Positions 7,777 to 15,512 of a stretch of 64,000 nt of DNA are shown here, in pieces. The position numbers and the translations under genes are program-made. How positions within the stretch are numbered: the first letter of the stretch is position 1; each line of letters begins with the position of its first letter. The DNA comes from Halorussus caseinilyticus (GTDB taxonomy: Archaea; Halobacteriota; Halobacteria; Halobacteriales; Haladaptataceae), in NCBI RefSeq assembly GCF_029338395.1, contig NZ_CP119809.1, forward strand, positions 2,604,001 through 2,668,000, given 5' to 3'. Below the pieces are notes generated by a model. It saw only the letters and a program-made list of their open reading frames with translations, was not told where the DNA came from and did not search any database.

Positions 7777-8328
7777 GTGAGCGACGTTCTCGTCACGCTC
7801 CCCGACGCGATGCGCGGGGAGCTAAAGGAGCCGATGGGTCCCCTTTTCACCGACGCCGAGTCGCTACTCTCGGAAATCGACGGTCCGCTCCTCGCGGTGG
7901 GCGATGTCGTGACCTACCACCTCGAACGCGCCGGGACTGTGCCCGACGTGGCCGTCGTGGACGGCCTGACCAAGCGCGAGGAAGTCGAAGACAGAGTAGC
8001 CGAGGGCGTCGCGCGCCTCGGCGGTGAGACCCGCGAGGTCCACGTCGAGAACCCCGCCGGGGGTCTCTCCCGCGAGTTGGTCGAAGCCCTCCGCGAAGCC
8101 ATCGTGGACCCCGAACCAACCGTCCTCGTGGTCGAGGGCGAGGAGGACCTCGTGGCTCTGCCCGCCATCGTCGCCGCGCCACTCGGCGCGAGCGTGGTCT
8201 ACGGCCAACCGAACGAGGGGATGGTCCACGCCGAAGTGACCGACGAGTCGAAAGCGGCGATGCGTGACCTTCTGTCACGGATGGACGGCGATAGCGAGGC
8301 GCTGTTCGAGATTCTGGACGCGGGGTAG
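7777..8328 (+). CDS. GTP-dependent dephospho-CoA kinase
   Basis: A 183-residue protein of the DUF359/COG1909 family, established as the archaeal GTP-dependent dephospho-CoA kinase that makes the last step of coenzyme A synthesis. Conserved segments are AVGDVVTYHLERAG, VVDGLTKREEV and the acidic VVEGEEDLVALPAI. The start is the GTG at 7777, 12 bases after Spt4, and completes the aIF2 gamma cluster. Linkage to Spt4 and Rpo7 agrees with other archaeal genomes. Confidence 0.9.
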   Translation: MSDVLVTLPDAMRGELKEPMGPLFTDAESLLSEIDGPLLAVGDVVTYHLERAGTVPDVAVVDGLTKREEVEDRVAEGVARLGGETREVHVENPAGGLSRELVEALREAIVDPEPTVLVVEGEEDLVALPAIVAAPLGASVVYGQPNEGMVHAEVTDESKAAMRDLLSRMDGDSEALFEILDAG

Positions 8329-8391
8329 CTTCCCCCCGTCGTCGCGCTCGTGTCGGTGCGTTTATCTTCCCGTATCGAAGTACCGACGGGT

Positions 8392-9078
8392 ATGCCGCGC
8401 GCTGGAGCGTTGAAACAGATACTCCGGAGTCTCACGGTCGCCGAACTCCGGTCGGTCCGTCGGGCGCACTGTCCACGTGTGACCGAGTACGACGGCGACA
8501 AGTCGGCGTTCGTGGAGCGAATTCGGCGCTCGCTGAAGCGGGCGATGGACGACGGCGAGTGTAGTTACGAAGCCCTCGTGGAGACGATTCGGGAGGAGTT
8601 CGACGACGACGGACCACAGCGAGTGACGACTCGCCTCCGCCACGTCCTGAACGGGGTCGAGATTTCGGCGAATGCGGGCCACGAGAACAGTAGTTCGGTC
8701 CGCGAGGCGTGGATTTGCTCGGAGTTGTTTCAGGGCCTCCAGTATCGCCTCGCCGACCAACCGTACGCGGTCGAACAGGAGGCCAAGTTCGGTCGGAGTA
8801 GCGTCGATTTGCTCGTGTCACACGAGCGGGAGGACCGCCAGTACGTCATCGAAGTCAAACTAGCTGGGAGCTACAGTAGCCGCGAACGACTGCTCTCTCA
8901 GCTCCGGAAGTACCGCAAGAAGGTCCCCGACCTCCGGCGGACGTTCGTCCTGATGGTCGCCGAGCGCGAACGAGACCTGCCCGAGAACAAGGAGTCCGTC
9001 GCCCACGTCGTCACCGAAGCCGAAGACGAACCGCAGACCGAGGTCGTCGTCAAACCGCCGAGCGAACTGCGGTACTGA
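8392..9078 (+). CDS. Predicted PD-(D/E)xK nuclease-fold protein
   Basis: A 228-residue protein of unknown function. Residues 1-115 are a charged helical region. Residues 125-200 contain a nuclease-fold signature: Glu130, Asp139 (SSVDLLVSH) and Glu154-Val-Lys156 (YVIEVKLA), followed by a basic helix (LLSQLRKYRKKVPDLRR). The order and spacing fit the catalytic core of the PD-(D/E)xK superfamily. I chose the ATG at 8392 because a TATA-like GTTTATCTTC lies about 30 bases before it; a GTG at 8350 is possible. It has no evident operon partner. Confidence 0.7.
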   Translation: MPRAGALKQILRSLTVAELRSVRRAHCPRVTEYDGDKSAFVERIRRSLKRAMDDGECSYEALVETIREEFDDDGPQRVTTRLRHVLNGVEISANAGHENSSSVREAWICSELFQGLQYRLADQPYAVEQEAKFGRSSVDLLVSHEREDRQYVIEVKLAGSYSSRERLLSQLRKYRKKVPDLRRTFVLMVAERERDLPENKESVAHVVTEAEDEPQTEVVVKPPSELRY

Positions 9079-9205
9079 CCGAGAGCGTCCGAACCCAGTG
9101 ATTTCCACCGCGAGCGAACGAACGTGAGCGCGGACCAAGCGACGACCGGAAGGAGCGAAGCGACTGGCGGGGGGACCGCCGTGTTTTTCATCAACGTTTT
9201 CCGAA

Positions 9206-9229
9206 GGGCGCGTCTCTCGGGACGCGCCC
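9206..9229. other. Perfect 9-bp hairpin between nuclease-like gene and S24e
   Basis: GGGCGCGTC (9206-9214) and GACGCGCCC (9221-9229) form a perfect stem around TCTCGG. It follows the nuclease-fold gene by about 130 bases and precedes the S24e promoter, so it could separate the two transcription units. No T-run follows it. Confidence 0.45.
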
Positions 9230-9298
9230 GCTGGAAAAGGTTGTTCGAAATCCTTTTACAACGTTCACGGCCAATTAGTGAGTAACTGAGCGATACAC

Positions 9299-9616
9299 AT
9301 GGAAGTCGAAATCCTCTCCGAGGAGCAGAATCCGATGCTCCACCGGTCCGAAGTGCGGTTCCAGATAGTTCACGACGAAGCGACCCCCTCGCGTCTCTCG
9401 GTCCGCGACAGCCTCGCGGCCAAGTTGGACAAGGATTCGAGCGAGGTCGTCGTCCACGAGATGAACACCAAGTTCGGCATGCGCAAGACCGTCGGCTACG
9501 CGAAGGTCTACGACAGCCCCGAACACGCCCGCGACGTGGAACAGGATTACATGCTCGAACGCAACAAGATTGCCGCCGACGCCGACGCCGAGGCGGAAGC
9601 GGAGGAGGCCGAATAA
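9299..9616 (+). CDS. rps24e: Ribosomal protein S24e
   Basis: A 105-residue small-subunit protein. The N-terminal [19 protein letters not shown], the central [16 protein letters not shown] and [15 protein letters not shown] are the S24e core. The acidic Glu/Ala tail after residue 90 is a haloarchaeal addition. A TATA-like TCCTTTTACA at 9251-9260 lies about 40 bases before the ATG. The stop overlaps the start of S27ae by one base (TAATG), so the two are cotranslated. Confidence 0.96.
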   Translation: MEVEILSEEQNPMLHRSEVRFQIVHDEATPSRLSVRDSLAAKLDKDSSEVVVHEMNTKFGMRKTVGYAKVYDSPEHARDVEQDYMLERNKIAADADAEAEAEEAE

Positions 9617-9750
9617 TGGCGCGCAACGAGTACTACGACGACGACGGTACGACCGACAAAGAGACCTGCACCCGGTGTGGCGACTCGTTCCTCGCCGACC
9701 ACGGCGACCGCCTCCACTGCGGTCGGTGTGGATACACCGAGTGGAAGTAA
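9616..9750 (+). CDS. rps27ae: Ribosomal protein S27ae
   Basis: A 44-residue zinc-ribbon protein of the small ribosomal subunit. It starts [14 protein letters not shown] and has two Cys pairs, CTRCGDSF and CGRCGYTEW, forming the zinc site, followed by a terminal Lys. Its ATG shares a base with the S24e stop. The pair S24e-S27ae ahead of the KEOPS genes is a conserved archaeal arrangement. It is complete despite its small size. Confidence 0.95.
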   Translation: MARNEYYDDDGTTDKETCTRCGDSFLADHGDRLHCGRCGYTEWK

Positions 9751-9915
9751 GACCACCTTTTTGCGCCTCGGATTCGCCTCCGACGAACCGCTCGGCGCAA
9801 AAATCTGGACCAAAAAGGCCGCTCGCTCGCGGTAAAACGGCGCTCCCGCTGGTCGCGCCGTATGTTCGGCGCGAACGGCGGCCGTGCGGGAGCCAGAACA
9901 CTGATACGGTGAACA

Positions 9916-11613
9916 ATGTCCAGTGAACGGCGGACTACCGATGCCGACCGGGGCCTGCGAGTCCTCGGAATCGAAGGCACCGCGTGGGCCGCGAGCGCCG
10001 CGGTCTACGACACCGACGCGAGCGACTCCGACGCCGTTTTTATCGAGACCGACGCCTACCAACCCGAGAGCGGCGGCATCCACCCGCGCGAGGCCGCAGA
10101 ACACATGAGCGACGCGATTCCGGAAGTCGTGGAGACTGCGCTGGCGGCGGCCGACGGGGAAATCGACGCGGTGGCGTTCTCGCGCGGTCCCGGACTCGGC
10201 CCCTGCTTGCGGACCGTCGGGACGGCGGCGCGCGCGTTGGCCCAGACCCTCGACGTACCTCTCGTGGGCGTCAACCACATGGTCGCGCACCTCGAAATCG
10301 GCCGCCAGCAGTCGGGGTTCGACTCGCCGGTCTGCCTGAACGCCTCGGGCGCGAACGCTCACGTGTTGGGCTACCGGAACGGCCGGTACCGCGTCCTCGG
10401 CGAGACGATGGACACCGGCGTCGGCAACGCCATCGACAAGTTCACCCGGCACGTCGGGTGGTCCCACCCCGGCGGCCCGAAAGTCGAGGAGGCCGCGAGA
10501 GACGGCGAGTACACCGAGTTGCCCTACGTCGTCAAGGGGATGGACTTCTCGTTCTCGGGCATCATGAGCGCCGCGAAGGACGCCTACGACGGCCGACGGA
10601 ACGGCGGCGACGGCGCGACGGTCGAGGACGTGTGCTTCTCGCTCCAAGAGAACGTCTTCGCCATGCTGACGGAAGTGGCCGAGCGCGCGCTCTCGCTGAC
10701 CGGGAGCGACGAGTTGGTGTTGGGCGGCGGCGTCGGGCAGAACGCCCGACTCCGAGAGATGTTGCGGGAGATGTGCGACCAGCGCGGCGCGGAGTTCTAC
10801 GCGCCCGACCCCCGATTCCTCCGGGACAACGCCGGGATGATTGCGGTCCTCGGCGCGGAGATGGTCCGCGCGGGCGACACCATCGCGGTGGAAGAGTCGG
10901 CGGTGGACCCGAACTTCCGGCCCGACCAAGTGGACGTGTCGTGGCGCGGCGACGACGAGTCGGTGGCCGTCTGGCGCGACGACGGGTCGGAGGTGAAGGG
11001 CGCGGAGGCGACGGTCGAAATCGGCGACCAGCGAGTCACGAAGCGCCGCCTGCCCAAGAGCTACCGCCACCCGGACCTCGACGCGCGCCTCCGGCGCGAC
11101 CGGACGGTCCTCGAAGCGCGCCTGACCAGCGAGGCCCGCAGGCACGGCGTGCCGACGCCGGTGGTCTACGACGTAGACCCCCGCGAGGGCGTGCTGGTCT
11201 TCGAGCGCGTGGGCGAGGCCGACCTCCGAGAGGAGTTGACCCCCGAGCGAGTGCGCGACGTGGCCCGCCACCTCGCGGCGATTCACGCCGCGGGATTCGT
11301 CCACGGCGACCCGACCACGCGGAACGTTCGGGTCGGGCGGCGCTCCGCGCCGCCGCAAGGCGGCGCGGACAGCGAGCGGCGAAGCAGCGAGCAGGGCGAG
11401 CGCACCTACCTCATCGACTTCGGACTCGGTTACAACACCGACGACGCCGAGGACTACGCGATGGACCTCCACGTCTTCGACCAGAGCCTCGCAGGGACCG
11501 CAGACGACGCCGCGGCGCTCCGGCGGGAGTTCGAGGACGCCTACGCCGAGGTCGGTGACAGCGCGGTGCTGGAACGGCTTCGAGAGGTCGAGGGGCGCGG
11601 GCGGTACCAGTAG
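9916..11613 (+). CDS. kae1-bud32: KEOPS complex Kae1-Bud32 fusion
   Basis: A 565-residue bifunctional protein of the KEOPS complex, which makes the t6A37 modification of ANN-decoding tRNAs. Residues 1-335 are Kae1, the threonylcarbamoyl transferase, with the metal-binding HMVAH (121-125), GMDFSFSGIMSA and the Asp of FLRDNAGM. Residues about 370-565 are the Bud32 kinase/ATPase, with the catalytic HGDPTTRN (463-470) and DFG (501-503). About 20 extra residues (475-494) of Arg/Ser/Gly-rich sequence lie between these two motifs. It follows S27ae by 165 bases. Confidence 0.95.
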   Translation: MSSERRTTDADRGLRVLGIEGTAWAASAAVYDTDASDSDAVFIETDAYQPESGGIHPREAAEHMSDAIPEVVETALAAADGEIDAVAFSRGPGLGPCLRTVGTAARALAQTLDVPLVGVNHMVAHLEIGRQQSGFDSPVCLNASGANAHVLGYRNGRYRVLGETMDTGVGNAIDKFTRHVGWSHPGGPKVEEAARDGEYTELPYVVKGMDFSFSGIMSAAKDAYDGRRNGGDGATVEDVCFSLQENVFAMLTEVAERALSLTGSDELVLGGGVGQNARLREMLREMCDQRGAEFYAPDPRFLRDNAGMIAVLGAEMVRAGDTIAVEESAVDPNFRPDQVDVSWRGDDESVAVWRDDGSEVKGAEATVEIGDQRVTKRRLPKSYRHPDLDARLRRDRTVLEARLTSEARRHGVPTPVVYDVDPREGVLVFERVGEADLREELTPERVRDVARHLAAIHAAGFVHGDPTTRNVRVGRRSAPPQGGADSERRSSEQGERTYLIDFGLGYNTDDAEDYAMDLHVFDQSLAGTADDAAALRREFEDAYAEVGDSAVLERLREVEGRGRYQ

Positions 11614-11649
11614 GTCGCGGTCCGCGCGCCGGTTTTTCACTCCACCTCG

Positions 11650-11800
11650 GCGCGCGCTGGTGCGACCCTGTGTCGCGCCAGACCGCGCGAGGGACGACCG
11701 AACGAAGTGAGGGAGTCGGTTGGGGAGGTGTGTGGTTCGCGGTTGCGGTGGCGGTGCGGTCTGAGTGGCTCAAGCCTGAGGCTAGCTCTCTCGTCGGTTT
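11650..11800 (+). repeat. Dispersed element family A, copy 2
   Basis: Element downstream of Kae1-Bud32. It has a 10-bp hairpin with one T-G pair (11657-11681, arms CTGGTGCGAC and GTCGCGCCAG), then TTGGGGAGGTG, a G-rich stretch (GCGGTTGCGGTGGCGGTGCG) and TGAGTGGCTCAAGCCTGAGG. It shares this order with copies at 2531 and 60310. The rest of the gap (11800-12040) holds GC-rich sequence without a convincing gene and then an AT-rich island at 11900-11990. Confidence 0.65.
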
Positions 11801-11899
11801 TCGCCGTCGCGATGTTGTGCGGTCGCGGAGCAGAGGGTACGGAGCGGTAGCTAGCGTCTCTCTCGTCTCCCCACGGCGTCTTTTCAACCGGGCTCCGAG

Positions 11900-11990
11900 T
11901 TAATTGGAACAATAAATACGTATTCTAGAAATCAAAAATAGTTCTAAAAGAAACGTAGAGTTGTTTCTAACCGATAGGAACAATGCTTCC
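11900..11990. other. AT-rich intergenic island
   Basis: About 90 bases of strongly AT-rich sequence with TTCTAGAAATC, GTTCTAAAAG and TTTCTAACCGATAGGAAC, lying after family A copy 2. Similar islands with TTTAGG- or CTAAA-type words occur at 3905, 20780, 35020, 41030, 52000 and 61455. No frame is coding. The function is unknown; it could bind a protein or hold a promoter. Confidence 0.4.
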
Positions 11991-12046
11991 CGACCCCGAA
12001 AGCCGGTCAATGCGACGACAGATGCTTTCGTCGCGTAGCCAAAGCA

Positions 12047-12054
12047 CTTTATTC
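12047..12054 (+). promoter_or_regulatory. TATA-like promoter of the DUF5808-like gene
   Basis: CTTTATTC lies 23-30 bases before the ATG at 12077, placing the expected transcription start at or next to the start codon, the usual leaderless arrangement. Confidence 0.55.
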
Positions 12055-12076
12055 CTCTCCGACGTACTCGTCTCAC

Positions 12077-12352
12077 ATGGCAGACAGACCCAGCACTGGC
12101 GAACTGTTCGGCGTTCCGTACAACTTCGAGCGGCCGAGCATCGGGCGGATGCTCTCGGCGTACTGGAAACCCGACGAGGGGATGCTGGTAGACAAGCCCT
12201 TCGGCATCGGCTACACGCTCAACCTCGCCAACTGGCGGTCGTGGATTGTGCTGGCGGTCGCTGGCGCACTGCTCTGGCACGAGCGCAAGGGCGAACGCGA
12301 GCAGATGGCCGCCGAGGAAGGCCCGGTCGAAGTCGTCGTAGACGACGACTGA
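12077..12352 (+). CDS. DUF5808-like haloarchaeal protein
   Basis: A 91-residue protein with a conserved-looking soluble N-terminus (GELFGVPYNFERPSIGRML), then GIGYTLNLANWRSW and one hydrophobic segment (about residues 55-67, WIVLAVAGALLW), ending in an acidic tail. This matches my memory of the DUF5808 family of small archaeal membrane-associated proteins of unknown role. It has a good leaderless promoter and stands alone between two repeat elements. The function is unknown. Confidence 0.75.
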   Translation: MADRPSTGELFGVPYNFERPSIGRMLSAYWKPDEGMLVDKPFGIGYTLNLANWRSWIVLAVAGALLWHERKGEREQMAAEEGPVEVVVDDD

Positions 12353-12399
12353 GAGCCGTTCGTTCCGCGGTTTTTGCGGTGTCGAGTCGTTCGACTAGT

Positions 12400-12955
12400 G
12401 GTACGTTCGTTCGCTACGTGACCGTACTGCCGAAATCGGGACGAACAACGTTCAGAAAGCTCTCGCTCGCTACGTCTCGTGACAGCTACCGGGGAAACCG
12501 CCACAATGAACGTTTCAAAAGCCCCCTCCTGCTCGCTACGAACCGCTACCGCGACCACAGAAACTGCTAGGAAGACGGCCCAGAAAGTCCCCGCCCGCTC
12601 GCTACGCAACAGCACCGCAACCGCAGGAAGGACGACGGCAAAGAAGTCCTCGAAAGCCCCCGCCCGCTCGCCACCGGAAGACGTTCCTGCTCACTGCGTT
12701 GTCGCCGAAAATCGGAGATTTTCGGGATGACGAGAGCGTCGCTCTCGAACCACGCGGGCGTGCGACTTCCGAGGTCTGCGTCGCTTCGCTCCGCAGACGG
12801 TCGCTCAGCGACATATCTTCCGCTCACTCCGTTCGCTCCAGATAGGGGTCGCTGAGACGACCACGGGCCTTCGGCCCGCGAGCGGGCGGCCCCTTTATCC
12901 ATCCCCGTCGGTTGGTCGGCCGAGCGTTCGCCGGTGGGTGGTCGGCCGGGCGCGT
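12400..12955 (+). repeat. Dispersed element family B, copy 2
   Basis: The longest copy of family B, filling the gap between the DUF5808-like gene and TruA. The left part has imperfect units around CCCGCTCGCTACGCAACAGC and AAGAAGTCCTCGAAAGCCCC. A GC-rich insert (about 12700-12790) with GAGAGCG-type palindromes follows. The hairpin at 12798-12862 has arms GGTCGC-TCAGCGAC and GTCGCTGA-GACGACC. Then come GAGCGGGCGGCCCCTTTATC and two GGTTGGTCGGCC-type units. Reading frames here give only KAPARS-type repeats and are not genes. Confidence 0.75.
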
Positions 12956-13036
12956 CCGGGTCGGTCTGCTGACCACCTCTACGCCCCGGTTCCCGCTTCC
13001 GCCCTTTTAAATACCTCCGCGTCCGACCACGAACCG

Positions 13037-13837
13037 ATGCGGGCGTTCCGAGTCGCCTACGACGGCCGACCGTTCCACGGTTTCCAGCGCCAGCCGGACG
13101 TGCCCACCGTCGAGGACGCCATCTTCGACGCGCTCCGGGCGCTCGGCGTCGCCGACGGCAAGCCGGAGGGCTACGCCGCGGCGGGGCGGACCGACGCCGG
13201 GGTGTCGGCGGTGGCCCAGACCGTCGCCTTCGAGTGCCCCGACTGGTTGACCCCCGCCGCGCTGAACAGCGAACTCCCGGCGAGCGTCCGGGCGTGGGCG
13301 AGCGCCGACGCGCCCGCGGACTTCCACGCGACCCACCACGCCGAGTCGCGGGCCTACGTCTACCACTGCTACGCGCCCGACGCCGACCTCGCGCGCGCCG
13401 GGGACGCACTTGCGCGACTCCGCGGCGAGAACGACTTCCACAACCTGACGCCCGACGACGAGAACACCGTCAGAGACCTGCGCGCCGACGTTCGGCGCGA
13501 CGGCGACTACCTCGTCTTCGAACTCCGCGCGGGCGGGTTCGTCCGCGAGATGGTCCGGCGGGTGGTCTCGCTGGTCCGAGCGGTGGCGACCGGCCACGCG
13601 GAACCCGCGAAAGTCGAGCGCGTACTCGGACCGGCGCAAATCGACGGTCCCGAGGGCGTCGCGCCCGCCCCGGCCTACCCCCTCGTGCTGGTTGACGCCG
13701 CGTACCCGACGCTGGCGTTTTCGACGGACGAGGAGGCCGCCGCCCGGACCCGCGAGGTGTTCGCGGAGTTGCGCTCGGAGCGAGCGACCGGCGCGCGGGT
13801 CGCCGCCGAAGTCGCCGAGCGCGTCGAGTCGCCGTAA
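13037..13837 (+). CDS. truA: tRNA pseudouridine synthase A
   Basis: A 266-residue TruA-family enzyme that makes pseudouridine at tRNA positions 38-40. The catalytic Asp is Asp53 in AAAGRTDAGVSAVAQ. The N-terminal MRAFRVAYDGRPFHGFQRQP and the C-terminal RAGGFVREMVRRVVSLVRAV are characteristic. The ATG at 13037 was chosen because homology begins there; longer open sequence upstream is part of family B. The C-terminal tail after residue 240 is helical and less conserved. Confidence 0.94.
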   Translation: MRAFRVAYDGRPFHGFQRQPDVPTVEDAIFDALRALGVADGKPEGYAAAGRTDAGVSAVAQTVAFECPDWLTPAALNSELPASVRAWASADAPADFHATHHAESRAYVYHCYAPDADLARAGDALARLRGENDFHNLTPDDENTVRDLRADVRRDGDYLVFELRAGGFVREMVRRVVSLVRAVATGHAEPAKVERVLGPAQIDGPEGVAPAPAYPLVLVDAAYPTLAFSTDEEAAARTREVFAELRSERATGARVAAEVAERVESP

Positions 13838-13964
13838 CGAGGAATTTCGGTGCCGGGACACGGACTGTTCGTTCCACTCGCCGACCCCCTCGAAATGGTA
13901 AGTGCCGTTTAAATCGTGTGCTAGCAATCAACGTTATTATCCCGCGCTCCGAAATCGGGAACGG

Positions 13965-14018
13965 CGGTAGCGAGTGCAATCCCATGGCACCACCATTTCG
14001 GATACTGCACTCCTACCG
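13965..14018. terminator. Imperfect hairpin between convergent genes
   Basis: CGGTAGCGAGTGCA (13965-13978) pairs with TGCACTCCTACCG (14006-14018), with one bulged C. It lies between the convergent TruA and M28 peptidase genes, where a two-way transcription end is expected. Functional assignment is by position only. Confidence 0.35.
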
Positions 14019-14041
14019 TCGTTTTGCGTCGAGTAATCCGT

Positions 14042-15361
14042 TCAGTCCCACCCGTCGGGCCAGATTCCGGCCGCCTTCATGCCTTCTTCGTAGTCGCCCG
14101 AGCGCAGATTCCCCGCGACAGACTCCGCGCTCGGCCGCGGTATCTCGTCGGTCCGCGCCACCTCTCGGACCAGTAACGCCGTCAGCATCGCGTGTTCGCG
14201 CAGGTTCCGGTCGTCAACCTTGTCGCGGGTGTCGGCGTGAGTGTGGCCCCACCCGCGCCCTCGCTCGCCGCTTTCGCTGTGGAGTTGGAGCGCGGGCACC
14301 CCGCGCTCGAGAAACGGCCAGTGGTCGCTGAACGGGTGGACCTGCTCGCGGACCGCGATTGGTTGGTTCGCCTCGTCCGCGACCGACGCCACGAGTTCCT
14401 CCATCGTCTCCGAGCCGTGAGTGTGAGCGCGCAGGTTTCGGAACCGGCCAGCGCCGTCCACGTTCACGACCGCGCGGACCGAACCGAGGTCAAGTCGCTC
14501 GGCGAGGGTCTCCGCACCGAGCAGTCCGGTCTCCTCGCATCCGACGCCCGCGACCCGGACCGTCGCGTCGAGGTCCATCCGCGCGAGGAGGTGGGCCGCC
14601 GCGACGACCACGGTGATGCCACACCCGTTGTCGAGCGCGCCCTCCGCGATGTCGTGGGCGTCGTGGTGGCCGACGACGAGGATTTCGTCGTCCGTCTCGG
14701 GCCCAAGTCGGCCGCGGGCGTTGTGACTCGTGCCGGGCGTCGTCTCGGCGTCCACCCGGAGGACGGCCCGCCCTCCCCGGTCGGCGTAGTCGGTCAACCA
14801 GTCGCCGGTCTCCAGACTGACGCCCACGCCCGGAACCGCGGCCTCCCGGTCGAACCGGAGCGCCCCGGTCGGGGGCAGTTGGCCGGGCTTGTGGTTCCGG
14901 AAGACGAACGCCGCCGCACCCGCGGCGGCGGCGTGACCGAACTTCTCCATCCGGTGGATGAACCGCGACCCCTTCGGTGTCGTCGTGGACGCGACCACGA
15001 TTTTCCCCTCCACGTCCATCTCGTCGAGTTCCGCTGGCGTGCCGTGGCCCGCGTCCACGAGTTCGCCCCGAACCTCGCCCGGCGGGGAGTACGGGAGTGC
15101 GATGGTCTCGAACGACCGTTCGACGGGGTGAGTGACGGCGAGTTCGGCCTCGTCGCGCGTCCATCGGTTCATCTCGAAGGACTCGACCGAAACCTCTCGC
15201 GCACCCGCGCGCTCGAACCCCTCGACGACGAGTTCGGCCGCCCGGCGCTCGCCCGGCGACCCGCCCATCCGGTCGCCGATTTCGGTCAGTCTCGTCAGGA
15301 ACTCCCACGGGTAGTCGTCGGTCCACGCCGCCGCGAGCGCGGCCGCGGTCTCTGAGTCCAT
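14042..15361 (-). CDS. M28-family aminopeptidase-like metallopeptidase
   Basis: A 439-residue zinc peptidase of the M28 family. Metal-binding motifs appear in order: GHHDAHD (about 231-237), ALDNGCG (242-248), CEETG (275-279), VDGAG (302-306) and a late His in GWGHTHADTRDKVD. A protease-associated-type insert lies before the catalytic core (residues 100-200). There is no clear signal peptide, so a cytoplasmic aminopeptidase is likely. The ATG at 15361 gives MDSETAAALAAAW; a start nine codons upstream is possible but less plausible. Confidence 0.88.
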   Translation of the reverse strand: MDSETAAALAAAWTDDYPWEFLTRLTEIGDRMGGSPGERRAAELVVEGFERAGAREVSVESFEMNRWTRDEAELAVTHPVERSFETIALPYSPPGEVRGELVDAGHGTPAELDEMDVEGKIVVASTTTPKGSRFIHRMEKFGHAAAAGAAAFVFRNHKPGQLPPTGALRFDREAAVPGVGVSLETGDWLTDYADRGGRAVLRVDAETTPGTSHNARGRLGPETDDEILVVGHHDAHDIAEGALDNGCGITVVVAAAHLLARMDLDATVRVAGVGCEETGLLGAETLAERLDLGSVRAVVNVDGAGRFRNLRAHTHGSETMEELVASVADEANQPIAVREQVHPFSDHWPFLERGVPALQLHSESGERGRGWGHTHADTRDKVDDRNLREHAMLTALLVREVARTDEIPRPSAESVAGNLRSGDYEEGMKAAGIWPDGWD

Positions 15362-15512
15362 GGCCGGGTGTGAGTCGCCGACGGTCAAAAACCCACGCCC
15401 GGAACTGCCGACTGCCGCCGACCCTTGCGGACTCCCGACGACCCTCCCGGGTTCCCCGAACCCGACTTCCGAATGACAAAGGCTTACAGTCGGTCTTTCC
15501 TAACCAAACGAT

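Noticed and set aside
9547-11640. A 697-codon open frame antisense to S24e, S27ae and Kae1-Bud32
   Set aside because: It is a shadow of GC-rich codon bias: Val/Arg/Asp/His-rich, no family match, no promoter, and it runs across three well-supported genes.
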